A DNA stretch of 64,000 nucleotides, taken from assembly GCF_963674635.1 (NCBI RefSeq), contig NZ_OY771475.1, positions 1,674,001 to 1,738,000 of the forward strand. The letters are read 5' to 3'. Origin of the DNA: Breoghania sp. (GTDB taxonomy: Bacteria > Pseudomonadota > Alphaproteobacteria > Rhizobiales > Stappiaceae). Shown here in pieces: positions 26,147 to 35,078 of this stretch; the first letter of the stretch is position 1; every line of letters starts with the position of its first letter. A model generated the notes under the pieces. That model ran no database searches and was not told the origin of the DNA. It saw only the letters and a list, made by a program, of their open reading frames with translations. The position numbers and the translations under genes are program-made.

Positions 26147-26653
26147 ATGAACACATTCTTCAAAGTCCTTGCCGCCGCCATACGACCGTCCACACTGGCC
26201 CCTGCTCCGAAGATGAAACGGAAGCGGCAATATGCGGCGCTGCCGGTGCGTATGAAGGATGGAAAGCTCGAAGTTCTCCTGATCACAAGCCGAGGCACCG
26301 GTCGGTGGATCATCCCCAAGGGATGGCCGAAGAAACAACGCTCTCCCCACAAGCTGGCGCTGCTTGAGGCCTACGAGGAAGCGGGCATTCGCGGCAAGAT
26401 CGAGCGTCTGGAGATCGGACACTACGACTATATCAAGTGGATCGACGAGCATCACAGCGTGGCGTGCCGAGTCGGCGTCTTCGTGATGAAAGTCCGCGAC
26501 ATGCTCGACAAATGGCCCGAGATGAACGAACGCAAACGTCGCTGGGTCTCTCCCGAGGAGGCCTCAGACTTGGTCGATGAGCCGCAATTGTCGGCGCTTC
26601 TGGCGAGCCTTCATGCGCAGAAAATCACACAAAAGCCACTTAAGTCGGCGTGA
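26147..26653 (+). CDS. Nudix hydrolase
   Basis: The 168-residue protein has a Nudix domain (about residues 28-150) with a motif GWPKKQRSPHKLALLEAYEE followed by AGI. The key EAYEEAG glutamates are present, while the first glutamate and the arginine of the classical GX5EX7REUXEEXGU box are replaced. Such variants occur in diphosphoinositol polyphosphate or diadenosine polyphosphate hydrolases, where KGWPK precedes the helix as here. It would cleave a nucleoside diphosphate linked to another group; the substrate is unknown. It lies just upstream of the phosphate-transporter gene, separated by a Pho box. Confidence 0.88.
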   Translation: MNTFFKVLAAAIRPSTLAPAPKMKRKRQYAALPVRMKDGKLEVLLITSRGTGRWIIPKGWPKKQRSPHKLALLEAYEEAGIRGKIERLEIGHYDYIKWIDEHHSVACRVGVFVMKVRDMLDKWPEMNERKRRWVSPEEASDLVDEPQLSALLASLHAQKITQKPLKSA

Positions 26654-26680
26654 CTTTTTAACGCCGAGCGCACAGAAGCA

Positions 26681-26698
26681 TTGTCATAAAACTGTCAT
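26681..26698 (+). promoter_or_regulatory. Pho box (PhoB binding site)
   Basis: TTGTCATAAAACTGTCAT matches the two seven-base direct repeats of the PhoB consensus (CTGTCAT-N4-CTGTCAT) with one mismatch. It lies 123 bases upstream of the Pit transporter start, which fits phosphate control of that gene. Confidence 0.85.
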
Positions 26699-26820
26699 CC
26701 GCCTATGACCGGGCGCTGTAACGGTGTATTGGGGCCGCGCGAACACGCGCCATGCGTGTGCGCTCGTTCCCCGACACAGGCATTTTTCCCAAGACCGGCA
26801 ACGAAGACAGGCTGATCAGG

Positions 26821-28344
26821 ATGACCGTGAAAGGCCAAGGTTCGCAGCGCGAGACAGCGATGCGCAAGACCTCTCTCGACAAGGATCTAAACAAGTTTCT
26901 GACCCTGGACATCGCCCGGCGGTCGGTTTCCTCCCGTCTGACGGCTCCGGGTGTCGCGATCCTTTTCATCGTGGTTGTCGGCCTTTATGCCGGCCTGACA
27001 CTGGGCATCTCCGATACCACGCTGTTCATCATGATCGCCGCGATGCTGGGCGGCTACATGGCCCTGACCATTGGCGCGAATGATGTGGCCAACAATGTGG
27101 GCCCGGCCGTGGGCGCTCGCGCCCTGACGCTTGTCGGCGCGTTGATCATTGCCGCCATCTGCGAAACCGCGGGGGCGCTGCTGGCCGGTGGCGACGTCGT
27201 GGCGACCATATCCAAGGGTATCATTGATCCTGTTGCCGTAGCCGACAGGAACATCTTCATGTGGGCGATGATGGCGGCACTGTTTTCGTCCGCCGTGTGG
27301 GTCCATCTGGCAACATGGATCGGGGCCCCCGTCTCCACGACGCATTCTGTTGTTGGCGGCGTCATGGGCGCAGGTGTCGCAGCCGTCGGCTTTTCCGCGG
27401 TCAACTGGGCCACGATGAGCGCCATCGTGGCGAGCTGGGTGATCTCTCCGCTCATGGGCGGCGTCATCGCGGCCCTGTTTCTGGCCGTCATCAAGATCAA
27501 CATCGTCTATCAGGACGACAAGATTGCGGCGGCGCGCAAATGGGTGCCGTTGCTCATGGCCGTCATGGCCGGCGCCTTCACCAGCTATCTTTGCATGAAG
27601 GGCCTGCGCAAGATTTGGCACCCCACCACCTATGAAATCGTCGGGATCTCCTTCTCCGTTCTGGTGTTGACCTATATCGCTTCCAAGCCGTGGGTCTATT
27701 ACCAATCGCAGGGGATGGAGAACCGCAACCAGTCGCTGCGCAAGCTCTTCCATGTCCCACTGATCGCTGCAGCCGCCCTGCTCTCCTTCGCGCATGGCGC
27801 CAATGATGTCGCCAATGCCGTCGGCCCGCTGGCGGCCATCGTCCATACGATCCAGTTTGGCGACGTATCCTCCAAGGTGCACATCCCGATCTGGATCATG
27901 GTGCTGGGCGGGATGGGTATTTCGCTGGGGCTATTGCTGTATGGGCCGCGCATCATCCGCATGGTCGGCGAGCAGATCACCAAGATGAACCCCATGCGCG
28001 CCTATTGCGTGTCGCTGTCGGCGGCAACCACAGTGATCGTGGCTTCCGCGCTGGGCCTGCCGGTTTCCTCCACCCATATCGCGGTTGGGGCGGTTTTCGG
28101 GGTCGGCTTCTTCCGTGAGTATTACACCGCCCACAGCAAGCGGCGGCGGGAATATGTCCGCAAGAAGGGCCGCGGCGGATCGGATCTGTGGGACGAAAAG
28201 CTCGCCTCGCCGGACGAGTTGCAGCGCCGCAAGCTGGTGCGCCGCGCGCATTTCACCACCATCATCGCCGCGTGGGTGATCACCGTCCCCGCAGCCGCCG
28301 CCCTTTCCGCCTCCATCTATTACCTGTCGCTGCTGATCCGCTGA
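26821..28344 (+). CDS. pit: Low-affinity inorganic phosphate transporter, Pit family
   Basis: The 507-residue membrane protein carries the two inverted Pit-family signatures, GANDVANNVGPAVGARAL in the first half and HGANDVANAVGPLAAIVH in the second. It imports metal-phosphate complexes with protons. The N-terminus adds about 40 cytoplasmic residues (LDKDLNKFLTLDIARR) before the first helix, a feature of the longer Pit group. An internal ATG 39 bases downstream is an alternative start. In Sinorhizobium a pit operon is repressed by PhoB; the Pho box here suggests PhoB control, but the sign of regulation cannot be read from sequence. Confidence 0.92.
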   Translation: MTVKGQGSQRETAMRKTSLDKDLNKFLTLDIARRSVSSRLTAPGVAILFIVVVGLYAGLTLGISDTTLFIMIAAMLGGYMALTIGANDVANNVGPAVGARALTLVGALIIAAICETAGALLAGGDVVATISKGIIDPVAVADRNIFMWAMMAALFSSAVWVHLATWIGAPVSTTHSVVGGVMGAGVAAVGFSAVNWATMSAIVASWVISPLMGGVIAALFLAVIKINIVYQDDKIAAARKWVPLLMAVMAGAFTSYLCMKGLRKIWHPTTYEIVGISFSVLVLTYIASKPWVYYQSQGMENRNQSLRKLFHVPLIAAAALLSFAHGANDVANAVGPLAAIVHTIQFGDVSSKVHIPIWIMVLGGMGISLGLLLYGPRIIRMVGEQITKMNPMRAYCVSLSAATTVIVASALGLPVSSTHIAVGAVFGVGFFREYYTAHSKRRREYVRKKGRGGSDLWDEKLASPDELQRRKLVRRAHFTTIIAAWVITVPAAAALSASIYYLSLLIR

Positions 28345-28460
28345 GCCGGCCTTCGCGCGACTTGGCAATTCAAGCCAGGCTAGGCTATGCAACTGGGACG
28401 CATTCGGCGCGGGGTCTCTCCGCGCCGCCTCCCCCTTATGCTCACCAGACCGGCCCGACC

Positions 28461-28883
28461 ATGATCGCGATCACCGACAAAATCGCCATCGAAGATGACG
28501 AGATCGAGGAAGTCTTCATCAGATCCGCGGGACCGGGCGGCCAGAACGTCAACAAGGTTTCAAGCGCGGTGCAGCTGCGCTTCGACATCCGCCATTCCCC
28601 CTCACTTCCAGACTATGTGAAGAGCAAGGCGGAAACGCTTGCCGGATCGCGGCTGACCAAGGATGGGGTGATCGTCATTCAGGCCATGCGCTTCCGCACA
28701 CAAGAGCAGAACCGCGCCGACGCGATGGAGCGGCTTGTGGAGCTTCTGCAAAAGGCGGCGGAACGTCAGGCCTATCGGGTCAAGACCAAGCCCACGCGCG
28801 CCTCAAAGAAGCGTCGTATGGACAGCAAGACAAAGCGTGGGGCGGTGAAGAAACTAAGGTCCGGCAAGATCGGCACGGACTGA
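28461..28883 (+). CDS. arfB: Alternative ribosome-rescue factor ArfB (YaeJ)
   Basis: The 140-residue protein has the class-I release factor core with GGQ at residues 26-28 (RSAGPGGQNVNKVSSAV) but no codon-recognition domains. Its lysine/arginine-rich tail (TRASKKRRMDSKTKRGAVKK) inserts into the empty mRNA channel of stalled ribosomes. It hydrolyses peptidyl-tRNA on non-stop complexes. Length and tail match ArfB. It follows the Pit gene by 116 bases and converges with the formamidase gene. Confidence 0.95.
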   Translation: MIAITDKIAIEDDEIEEVFIRSAGPGGQNVNKVSSAVQLRFDIRHSPSLPDYVKSKAETLAGSRLTKDGVIVIQAMRFRTQEQNRADAMERLVELLQKAAERQAYRVKTKPTRASKKRRMDSKTKRGAVKKLRSGKIGTD

Positions 28884-28890
28884 GATGGGG

Positions 28891-28918
28891 GCGATGCCGC
28901 CGATGGCGGCGGCATCGC
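28891..28918. terminator. Hairpin between convergent arfB and formamidase genes
   Basis: A perfect 11-base-pair stem (GCGATGCCGCC / GGCGGCATCGC) closes a six-base loop between two convergent stop codons. The T-run is poor on both strands (ATCTTATAG on the plus side), so termination is plausible but not certain. Confidence 0.5.
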
Positions 28919-28934
28919 ATCTTATAGTCCGTGA

Positions 28935-30266
28935 TCAGGCGCCATATTGTTCGCGCGCGAAGGCCGCAAGGCCAGCGGCCTCAAGCTTCGACATCGGAGC
29001 AAGGAAGGTCACCTGGACGACACCCGGCTCGCGGCCGATTTCGATGGCGCCGTTGATCGTGGCGCGGTTCATCACCTCTGCAACCGTCATGTCGAGAAGC
29101 CGGGCCGCGCGGTTGAGACCGCAGGTCGTGGCCGCATTCAGGTCCGGGCCGGTGCCGATGACGGAGATCGGCGCGCTTTCCTCAACCTTATCGACGCCCC
29201 AGCGCTTGGCCAGACCACGGGCCTTGACCTTTTCCGCCTCCGAGAAAGGCCTTGCGAGCGGCGGCAGATCCTCAACCAGCGGGAACAGCACCGGGCCTTC
29301 AAGCGTGCGACCCTTCACCACTTCCACCTGCATGGTGACGGAGCCGGCGACATCCATCGTATGGCCAGCAATCTCGCCGTCGCCCTGCGCGGCGTGCATG
29401 TCGCCGATATAGATGCCACCACCGGCTGTCTTGACCGGCACGACAAGGATGGAGCCGGCGCGCACGGCGTCGATGTCCATGTGACCGTCGGTCCGATGCT
29501 GGGCGAGTTCCTCCGCCGTCAGCGCATAGGGATGCGGCGCGCCGATGAGGGCAGAGCCGAAATCGCCCGCGTTGTGGCTGTCAGGCATGGCCTTGGACGG
29601 TGTGGACCCGAGCTGACCGAGGAAGGGCCGCATGCGGATCATCACGCCGGCCATGTCGGAGGGCGCAAAGGTCAGGACCGGGTGCTGGGCCGAATTGTCC
29701 GGCAGCGCCGCGTAGTGCGGAGCCTCATGGGCGATCTCGTCGGCCGCCTTTTTCGGCAGGGTCAGGCCCACGGCACGCGTATCGTCAAAGGCGACCGTGT
29801 AGCCATGCTCGAACTGGAAGGGGGTCACCGGGTTGCCGCAGGTATCGCAGATGACCGACTTCTGTCCGATGCCCTCAACATGGGTTTCCGGCCAGAGCTT
29901 GTCGCAGGTGGGGCAGCGGGCGGCGACGTATGGGTCGCCCAGGAAGTAGCCCTCAGGCGAGCTGTCATGGCCAGACGCGGTGGCGAGCGAGGTCACGGTG
30001 ATATCGCGGATCCTGAGAGCGATGGCATCGCCGGGCTCGGCGCCCTCCACCGCCACCGGGCGGGTGACCTCGTGGCCGCCGCGCAGGCGCGGGGTGATCA
30101 TCGGCCCCCAGCAGCCTGGCGCGGTATTGGCGATGATGGTGCCGCCGTCCTGGACGGGGCCCAGCATCGGCTGCTCGGGATCGAGGACACCATTGGTGAA
30201 GGTGTCGACCATCACGCTGCGCTTGGCCGGCGCTGCTGCGGAAACGTCGCGTTCGACTGCTGCCAT
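28935..30266 (-). CDS. Acetamidase/formamidase family amidohydrolase with zinc-ribbon insert
   Basis: The 443-residue FmdA/AmdA-family enzyme hydrolyses formamide or another short amide to ammonia and the acid. Conserved segments include DTFTNGVLD, HEVTRPVAVEGAEPGDA, HPYALTAEE, and DMHAAQGDGEIAGHT, which holds catalytic acidic and histidine residues. An insert with CPTC (Cys117, Cys120) and CDTC (Cys140, Cys143) forms a probable zinc ribbon, as in long formamidases. The start at the second ATG has GGAG six bases before it. The MoaD-like gene lies 87 bases upstream on the same strand. Formate from this reaction could feed the nearby FDH. Confidence 0.9.
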   Translation of the reverse strand: MAAVERDVSAAAPAKRSVMVDTFTNGVLDPEQPMLGPVQDGGTIIANTAPGCWGPMITPRLRGGHEVTRPVAVEGAEPGDAIALRIRDITVTSLATASGHDSSPEGYFLGDPYVAARCPTCDKLWPETHVEGIGQKSVICDTCGNPVTPFQFEHGYTVAFDDTRAVGLTLPKKAADEIAHEAPHYAALPDNSAQHPVLTFAPSDMAGVMIRMRPFLGQLGSTPSKAMPDSHNAGDFGSALIGAPHPYALTAEELAQHRTDGHMDIDAVRAGSILVVPVKTAGGGIYIGDMHAAQGDGEIAGHTMDVAGSVTMQVEVVKGRTLEGPVLFPLVEDLPPLARPFSEAEKVKARGLAKRWGVDKVEESAPISVIGTGPDLNAATTCGLNRAARLLDMTVAEVMNRATINGAIEIGREPGVVQVTFLAPMSKLEAAGLAAFAREQYGA

Positions 30267-30353
30267 CTTATTCTCCATTTTGGGTTCTACCCGTATGTCA
30301 CCGCGGAAAGGCGGCGGTGTTCGTTCATGTCGAAGCCGGCTTGAGGCCGACTT

Positions 30354-30629
30354 TCATCCCCCCCGCATCGGCGGCACCAGCGCAAGCGGCTCATCGGCTG
30401 GGACCACCTCATCCTCGCCGAGCACACGTTCACCTGAGATGAGCAGACAGCCAGCCAGCACGTCGCCGAGTTCGGGACGCGCTTCGGCAATGCCGGCGCG
30501 CAGGGCGGCGACACTTGGGACTGCTGGGATTGGAATGTCGAGAAAGGGCGCTCCGGCATGCTCAGCCAGGCTCGCGCGTAACCTGACACGCCGAAATTCG
30601 ACAGGAGGGTGCAGTTTCGTCTCGGACAA
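30354..30629 (-). CDS. MoaD/ThiS-like ubiquitin-fold protein
   Basis: The 91-residue protein resembles the sulfur carriers MoaD and ThiS: a beta-grasp pattern (VRLRASLAEHAG, PAVPSVAALRAGIAE, GCLLISGERVLGEDE) and the C-terminal double glycine in LVPPMRGG, which in MoaD is adenylated and thiocarboxylated. No MoaE, MoeB or JAMM protease gene is adjacent. It precedes the formamidase gene on the same strand. It may be the molybdopterin synthase small subunit or a carrier with another role; context does not settle this. Confidence 0.75.
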   Translation of the reverse strand: MSETKLHPPVEFRRVRLRASLAEHAGAPFLDIPIPAVPSVAALRAGIAEARPELGDVLAGCLLISGERVLGEDEVVPADEPLALVPPMRGG

Positions 30630-30731
30630 GGCGTGGCTCCCTTCTCAACCTCAAGTGGAATATATATCAAATAATTATTCGACAAGATGCAGAGGGCCTC
30701 GGGACTTGCTTTCCCTCCCCCTGTCCGGTCC

Positions 30732-31985
30732 TCACACCTGCAGGAACCGCCTTGCGCCGTAGGGCGCCGGATCAATGATGGTGGGCGTTCCTGTCATCAT
30801 TTCCGCGAGCAACCGTCCTGATATCGGTCCCGTTGTGAAGCCGATATGGCCGTGGCCAAAATCGAGCCACAGATTTTCGTGGCGCGGCGAGCGGGAGATG
30901 ATCGGCAGGCTGTCAGCGAAACAGGGGCGCGAGCCCATCCACGGCTCGCTATCCACTTCCACGTCGATCGGGAAGAGCTTTTCGGCATAGGCCTTCGTCC
31001 GCGCGATCTGCACCGGCGTGGGCGGAGCATCCCGGTCGGCAAACTCGATCCCCGTGGTCAGCCGCACACCGCGCTCCATTGGCGTGATGACATAGCCATT
31101 GTCCCTGTCGAGCACGGGGCGATTGAGATACGCGCCGCCCAGCGGACGATAGTGGATGTGATAGCCACGCTTGACCAGCAATGGGAAATCGTAACCCAGC
31201 GGCTTCAACACGTCCGGCGACCACGGCCCCAGCGCGACAACCGCATGATCGGCCCAGAACTTTCCCTCGCGCGTCGTCACCATCCAGCCGCCCGAATTGG
31301 CCTCAAGGCTCGTGGCATCGCCGATCACGAAGCGCCCGCCACCGCGACGGAACAGGCCCGCATAGGCCTTGGTGACATCGCCGGGACTGGAGACGGATTC
31401 CGTATCCTGCCAGTGAATTGCCTTGTGGATGGCGCCCATCAGATGAGGCTCCAGATCACGAAGGGCCTCGCGCTCCAGCACCTCATAGCCCGCTCCGAAA
31501 ATTCGAGCATAGTGCAGTTCGAGATCGGTTTCGGCGAAGCTTGCCGCCGAGCGATAGAGATGCAGCCAGCCATTTGAGCGGAAGTAACGGCTTGCTTGCG
31601 CCTCGCGGCTCAAAGCGTGGTGCTCGCGCACGGCGTGGCGTTCAAGCTGATCGACGGCACGGGCGAAGCGATCGATTGCGATGGAATCCGAATTAGCGCG
31701 CAATTGCAAAAGCCAGGGCATCGCCTTTCGCAACTCGGAAGGATGATAATGCGCCTCCGGGGACCGATTGAGCGCATATCGGATGAGTTTACGCAGCGAA
31801 TCGGGGAATGTGATGGGTACGAACCCGTCACGCTCGATCACCCCGGCATTGCCGTGAGAGGTCTCCTCCCCCGGCTCCTTGCGGTCGACGAGCACGACGT
31901 TTCTGCCACGTTTCGCCAGGTGCAATGCCGCTGACACGCCAACGATACCGGCGCCAAGCACAAGCACATCAACCTTCTGCACCAT
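30732..31985 (-). CDS. DadA-type FAD-dependent D-amino acid dehydrogenase
   Basis: The 417-residue flavoprotein begins with a Rossmann dinucleotide fold, VLVLGAGIVGVSAALHLAKRG. It has the DAO-family C-terminal flavin-binding segment with GHGHIGFTTGPISGRLLAEM. It probably oxidises D-amino acids to oxo acids with electrons to quinone or oxygen; glycine or sarcosine oxidase activity cannot be excluded. The start is set at the ATG after GGGATTCCCG, with another ATG 12 bases upstream possible. It is divergent from the BASS-type transporter gene. Confidence 0.87.
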   Translation of the reverse strand: MVQKVDVLVLGAGIVGVSAALHLAKRGRNVVLVDRKEPGEETSHGNAGVIERDGFVPITFPDSLRKLIRYALNRSPEAHYHPSELRKAMPWLLQLRANSDSIAIDRFARAVDQLERHAVREHHALSREAQASRYFRSNGWLHLYRSAASFAETDLELHYARIFGAGYEVLEREALRDLEPHLMGAIHKAIHWQDTESVSSPGDVTKAYAGLFRRGGGRFVIGDATSLEANSGGWMVTTREGKFWADHAVVALGPWSPDVLKPLGYDFPLLVKRGYHIHYRPLGGAYLNRPVLDRDNGYVITPMERGVRLTTGIEFADRDAPPTPVQIARTKAYAEKLFPIDVEVDSEPWMGSRPCFADSLPIISRSPRHENLWLDFGHGHIGFTTGPISGRLLAEMMTGTPTIIDPAPYGARRFLQV

Positions 31986-32074
31986 CGGGAATCCCATCGA
32001 ACGAACGGAAGCGAGGCGATAGTGTGCGCAAACGCCTGCCGAGAGCAAGATCAACATGTTAGGTGTGTCGACAC

Positions 32075-33058
32075 ATGTCCCTCAAGTTGATTTCTGAACT
32101 CCTTTGCATCCCGCGAGCAGGCCTCGGCTTTCTTGGCCGACAAGGCACGCGCGCCGTCGCGGCAAGCGCGATTGCAGGGCTCATGTTGCCCGCCTTTTCC
32201 GAAATCCTGCGCCCATGGATCCCGCACGCGATCTTTGCGCTGGTGGTACTGGCTTTCCTGCGCGTTGAACCTGCTGAAGTCGCGCGGCGCTTCAAACGTC
32301 CCTTGTTGATCGCGGTGGTGGTTGCGTGGATCATGGCCGCGGTCCCCTTTGCCGCCGGTCTCGCCGCCCATGCTTTCGGGCTGGAAGCGTGGTCGCCTGG
32401 CTTGATGCTCGCGCTCTTCATCGTGACAGCTGCCCCGCCGGTCATGTCCGCCCCAGCCTTCGCCTTTCTGATGGGTCTCGACGGCGCGCTCAGCCTTGCG
32501 GTGATGATTTCCTGCGTGCTGGTAGTTCCTCTTTCCGCCCCCTTCGTTGCCGGCTTTCTGCTTCAGGATGCGCTGCCGCTGGAACCCTTGATGCTGGCCC
32601 GCAACCTGGCGGGCCTGCTTGTCGGTGCGATGGCGGCGGCCTGGGCGATCCGCAAGCTTGCGGGGCCAGGCCGGCTGGAAGCCGCGCGGGTGGAGATCGA
32701 CGGTTTCAATGTCGTGCTGCTGTTCATCTTCATGATTGCGGCAATGGATGGCGTGGTCGCGCGGATCTGGAGTGATCCGCTGCTCGTCATCGCCATCACC
32801 GCGCTCAGCTTCGCGGTCGCCGGCCTTCAGATCGTGCTGGCATATCTGGTGTTTGCCAGGCTGGGGCGGGCAGATGCCTTCACGGTCGCCCTGGCAACCG
32901 GCAACCGGAACATGGGGCTGATCGTTGCGGCGCTGGGCGGCGTGGTGCCCGATGTGACCTGGCTCTATTTCGCGCTCGGCCAATTTCCGATCTACATGTT
33001 GCCAATGATCCTGAAACCGGTCGCGCGGCGAATGGCGACAGGCGCGCCCGCCCTGTGA
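32075..33058 (+). CDS. Bile acid:sodium symporter-like (BASS/SBF) membrane protein
   Basis: The 327-residue protein has nine or ten hydrophobic helices. It carries the BASS-type signature VALATGNRNMGLIVAAL in the second half, plus the first-half TAAPPVMSAPAFAF motif where the sodium-binding helix crosses. BASS-family proteins import organic anions with sodium; this short divergent member resembles uncharacterised bacterial SBF-like proteins. The ATG 12 bases after a possible GTG was chosen. It faces the DadA gene and is followed by rpe on the same strand after 133 bases. Confidence 0.72.
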   Translation: MSLKLISELLCIPRAGLGFLGRQGTRAVAASAIAGLMLPAFSEILRPWIPHAIFALVVLAFLRVEPAEVARRFKRPLLIAVVVAWIMAAVPFAAGLAAHAFGLEAWSPGLMLALFIVTAAPPVMSAPAFAFLMGLDGALSLAVMISCVLVVPLSAPFVAGFLLQDALPLEPLMLARNLAGLLVGAMAAAWAIRKLAGPGRLEAARVEIDGFNVVLLFIFMIAAMDGVVARIWSDPLLVIAITALSFAVAGLQIVLAYLVFARLGRADAFTVALATGNRNMGLIVAALGGVVPDVTWLYFALGQFPIYMLPMILKPVARRMATGAPAL

Positions 33059-33191
33059 TGTTCCGGTTCGAAAGCCGGGAAAGACGCCCCATTCCTGCGA
33101 CCAGGTCGCGCAACGGCGCGTGGTGGCGATTGCCTCTCGCACGCCTTCGTGCTAGCGGGCAATCATCCACGTTCCGACAAGGCTGCGACCC

Positions 33192-33875
33192 ATGACCTCC
33201 ACGCTGATCGCCCCCTCCATGCTCGCTTCGGATTTCTCGCGTCTTCGCGACGAGATCAAGGCCGTGGAGGGCGCTGGAGCCGACTGGATTCATCTCGATG
33301 TGATGGATGGCCATTTCGTGCCCAACATCACGTTTGGGCCGGATGTCATCGCCGCCATGCGCCCGCATACCGACAAGGTGTTCGATACCCACCTGATGAT
33401 CGCGCCGTGCGATGCCTATCTTGAGGCCTTCGCCAAGGCAGGCTCCGACATCATCACCGTGCATGCCGAAGCCGGGCCGCATCTCGATCGCTCGCTTCAG
33501 GCGATCCGCAATCTCGGCAAGAAGGCGGGCGTCTCGCTCAATCCCGGAACCCCGGAAGGCGTTCTGGAATATGTGCTCGACCGGATAGACCTCATTCTCG
33601 TGATGAGCGTCAATCCCGGCTTCGGCGGCCAAAAGTTCATTCCCGCTGTGATTGACAAGATCGCCCGCATCCGCGCCATGATCGGCGACCGTCCCATCGA
33701 TATCGAGGTGGATGGTGGCGTGACGGCTGAAACCGCGCCGCTTGTTTCCGCCGTCGGCGCCAACGTTCTGGTGGCAGGCTCCGCCGTCTTCAAGGGCGGC
33801 TCGCCGGAACGCGCGGAAGTCTACGAGCGCCACATCCGGGCGATCCGTGCGACCGCCAACGCCGCGCGCGTCTGA
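33192..33875 (+). CDS. rpe: Ribulose-phosphate 3-epimerase
   Basis: The 227-residue TIM-barrel enzyme interconverts ribulose 5-phosphate and xylulose 5-phosphate in the pentose phosphate or Calvin pathways. Family motifs are complete: APSMLASDFSRL, HLDVMDGHFVPNITFGP with the metal-binding His and Asp, HLMI, SVNPGFGGQKFI, and DGGV with the second catalytic aspartate. Length is normal. No Calvin-cycle genes are nearby, so a housekeeping role is likely. Confidence 0.97.
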   Translation: MTSTLIAPSMLASDFSRLRDEIKAVEGAGADWIHLDVMDGHFVPNITFGPDVIAAMRPHTDKVFDTHLMIAPCDAYLEAFAKAGSDIITVHAEAGPHLDRSLQAIRNLGKKAGVSLNPGTPEGVLEYVLDRIDLILVMSVNPGFGGQKFIPAVIDKIARIRAMIGDRPIDIEVDGGVTAETAPLVSAVGANVLVAGSAVFKGGSPERAEVYERHIRAIRATANAARV

Positions 33876-33959
33876 AAGCACGAGACTTGCCAAGTCCGGC
33901 TGAGCGGGCTACCGTCGATGTTCTTGTTTTGTACGAGATGGACGGAGCCCGTTTTCCCC

Positions 33960-34517
33960 ATGACGGCGGCAGTCGATACAGGTTCGGCGGATCCCTCGCC
34001 CGGTTCCGGCTGGTGCAGCTTCGAGACGCCCATCGGGCGCTGTCGTATGGGCTGGAGCGCCAAAGGTCTGACACGGCTTTGTCTGCCTGAACACACGCCC
34101 ACCCGCGCCATCCCGCGTCCCGACGACGCCCCGGTTTTCGTGCGCGAGGCCCTTTCGCGGCTGGAGCGTTATTTCGCGGGCGAGCGGGAGGACTTTTCTG
34201 GAATTCCGCTTGATCTCGACGGCGTGGAACCGGCCCGGCAGACGCTTTACGCCGCCCTTTGCCGGATCGGCTGGGGCGAGACGGAAACCTATGGCTCGCT
34301 CGCCGCGATACTCGGGCAGCCGGGCGCTGCGCGCGCTGTCGGCCGCGCGATGGGGGCGAACCCGATCCCGGTGATCATTCCCTGCCACCGCATTCTGGCC
34401 GCAGGCGGGCGCATGGGCGGGTTCTCCGCACCGCAAGGGCTGACCACCAAGGCGGAGCTTCTGGCACTGGAGGGCGTCGTGCCGGAGGAAACGCGGCAAC
34501 TCGGTTTTGGGTTCTAG
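33960..34517 (+). CDS. ogt: Methylated-DNA--protein-cysteine methyltransferase
   Basis: The 185-residue suicide repair protein removes O6-alkyl groups from guanine. It has the acceptor motif IPCHRI with Cys142, the helix-turn-helix region GRAMGANPIP, and ETETYGSLAA before it. The N-terminal domain is short, as in Ogt rather than Ada. The ATG giving MTAAVDTGS was chosen; a longer start runs back toward the rpe stop. It is probably cotranscribed with rpe, 84 bases upstream. Confidence 0.92.
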   Translation: MTAAVDTGSADPSPGSGWCSFETPIGRCRMGWSAKGLTRLCLPEHTPTRAIPRPDDAPVFVREALSRLERYFAGEREDFSGIPLDLDGVEPARQTLYAALCRIGWGETETYGSLAAILGQPGAARAVGRAMGANPIPVIIPCHRILAAGGRMGGFSAPQGLTTKAELLALEGVVPEETRQLGFGF

Positions 34518-34581
34518 ATTTCGCCCATCGAAGAAATGCGGATTAGCTCTTCCTTAAGCCAGGCTGTCGTAGCGCTGGAAC

Positions 34582-34956
34582 ATGCTCAGATCATTCATCT
34601 TTGCTGCAGGAATATTTCTGTCCGTCAACGGCGCGGCAGCATCCTCCCACGTGCCATTGCGCAACATTCTCGATATCCACGACTGCCCGCGCATCGAGGA
34701 TCTGGAAATCCGCTTCGGCTGCCTGCACTTTCGCACGCAGGGCACGACCAAGATCGCATCCAACAGATGCGGGGTGGAAATCCGCCAGCCCAATTGCGTG
34801 CTGAGCGGACCGGCGGACAATCCCGCCACCTGCATAGCGGCAGACGGGTATCCGGCAGCGTCTGCGATGCTGAAGGCAGGCGACGAATTCAGATATCCGG
34901 CGACGGAAAAGCGACGCTTCTGGCCCTATAGCTGCCGTCAGGCGCCGATGATCTGA
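34582..34956 (+). CDS. Secreted six-cysteine protein of unknown function
   Basis: The 124-residue protein has a signal peptide (MLRSFIFAAGIFLSVNGAAA, cleavage after about residue 20). Its mature part has six cysteines in the segments HDCPR, FGCLH, NRCGV, PNCVL, ATCIA and YSCRQ. The even number and export suggest three disulfides in the periplasm or outside. I recognise no family. It lies 64 bases after the methyltransferase gene. Confidence 0.7.
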   Translation: MLRSFIFAAGIFLSVNGAAASSHVPLRNILDIHDCPRIEDLEIRFGCLHFRTQGTTKIASNRCGVEIRQPNCVLSGPADNPATCIAADGYPAASAMLKAGDEFRYPATEKRRFWPYSCRQAPMI

Positions 34957-35078
34957 CGAGCCATGTCCACAAAAGCCGATCCAACGCACCTGCTTGCCCA
35001 TGACCGCCCCCTCGTGATGTCATGTCGGGCAGGAAAGACCGCCAGCCTCCACTTAAACGACAGCCGATTGAGGGCCTG

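Noticed and set aside
26646..26666. CGGCGT ... ACGCCG hairpin as a terminator of the Nudix gene
   Set aside because: It overlaps the stop codon and its T residues are in the loop, not after the stem.
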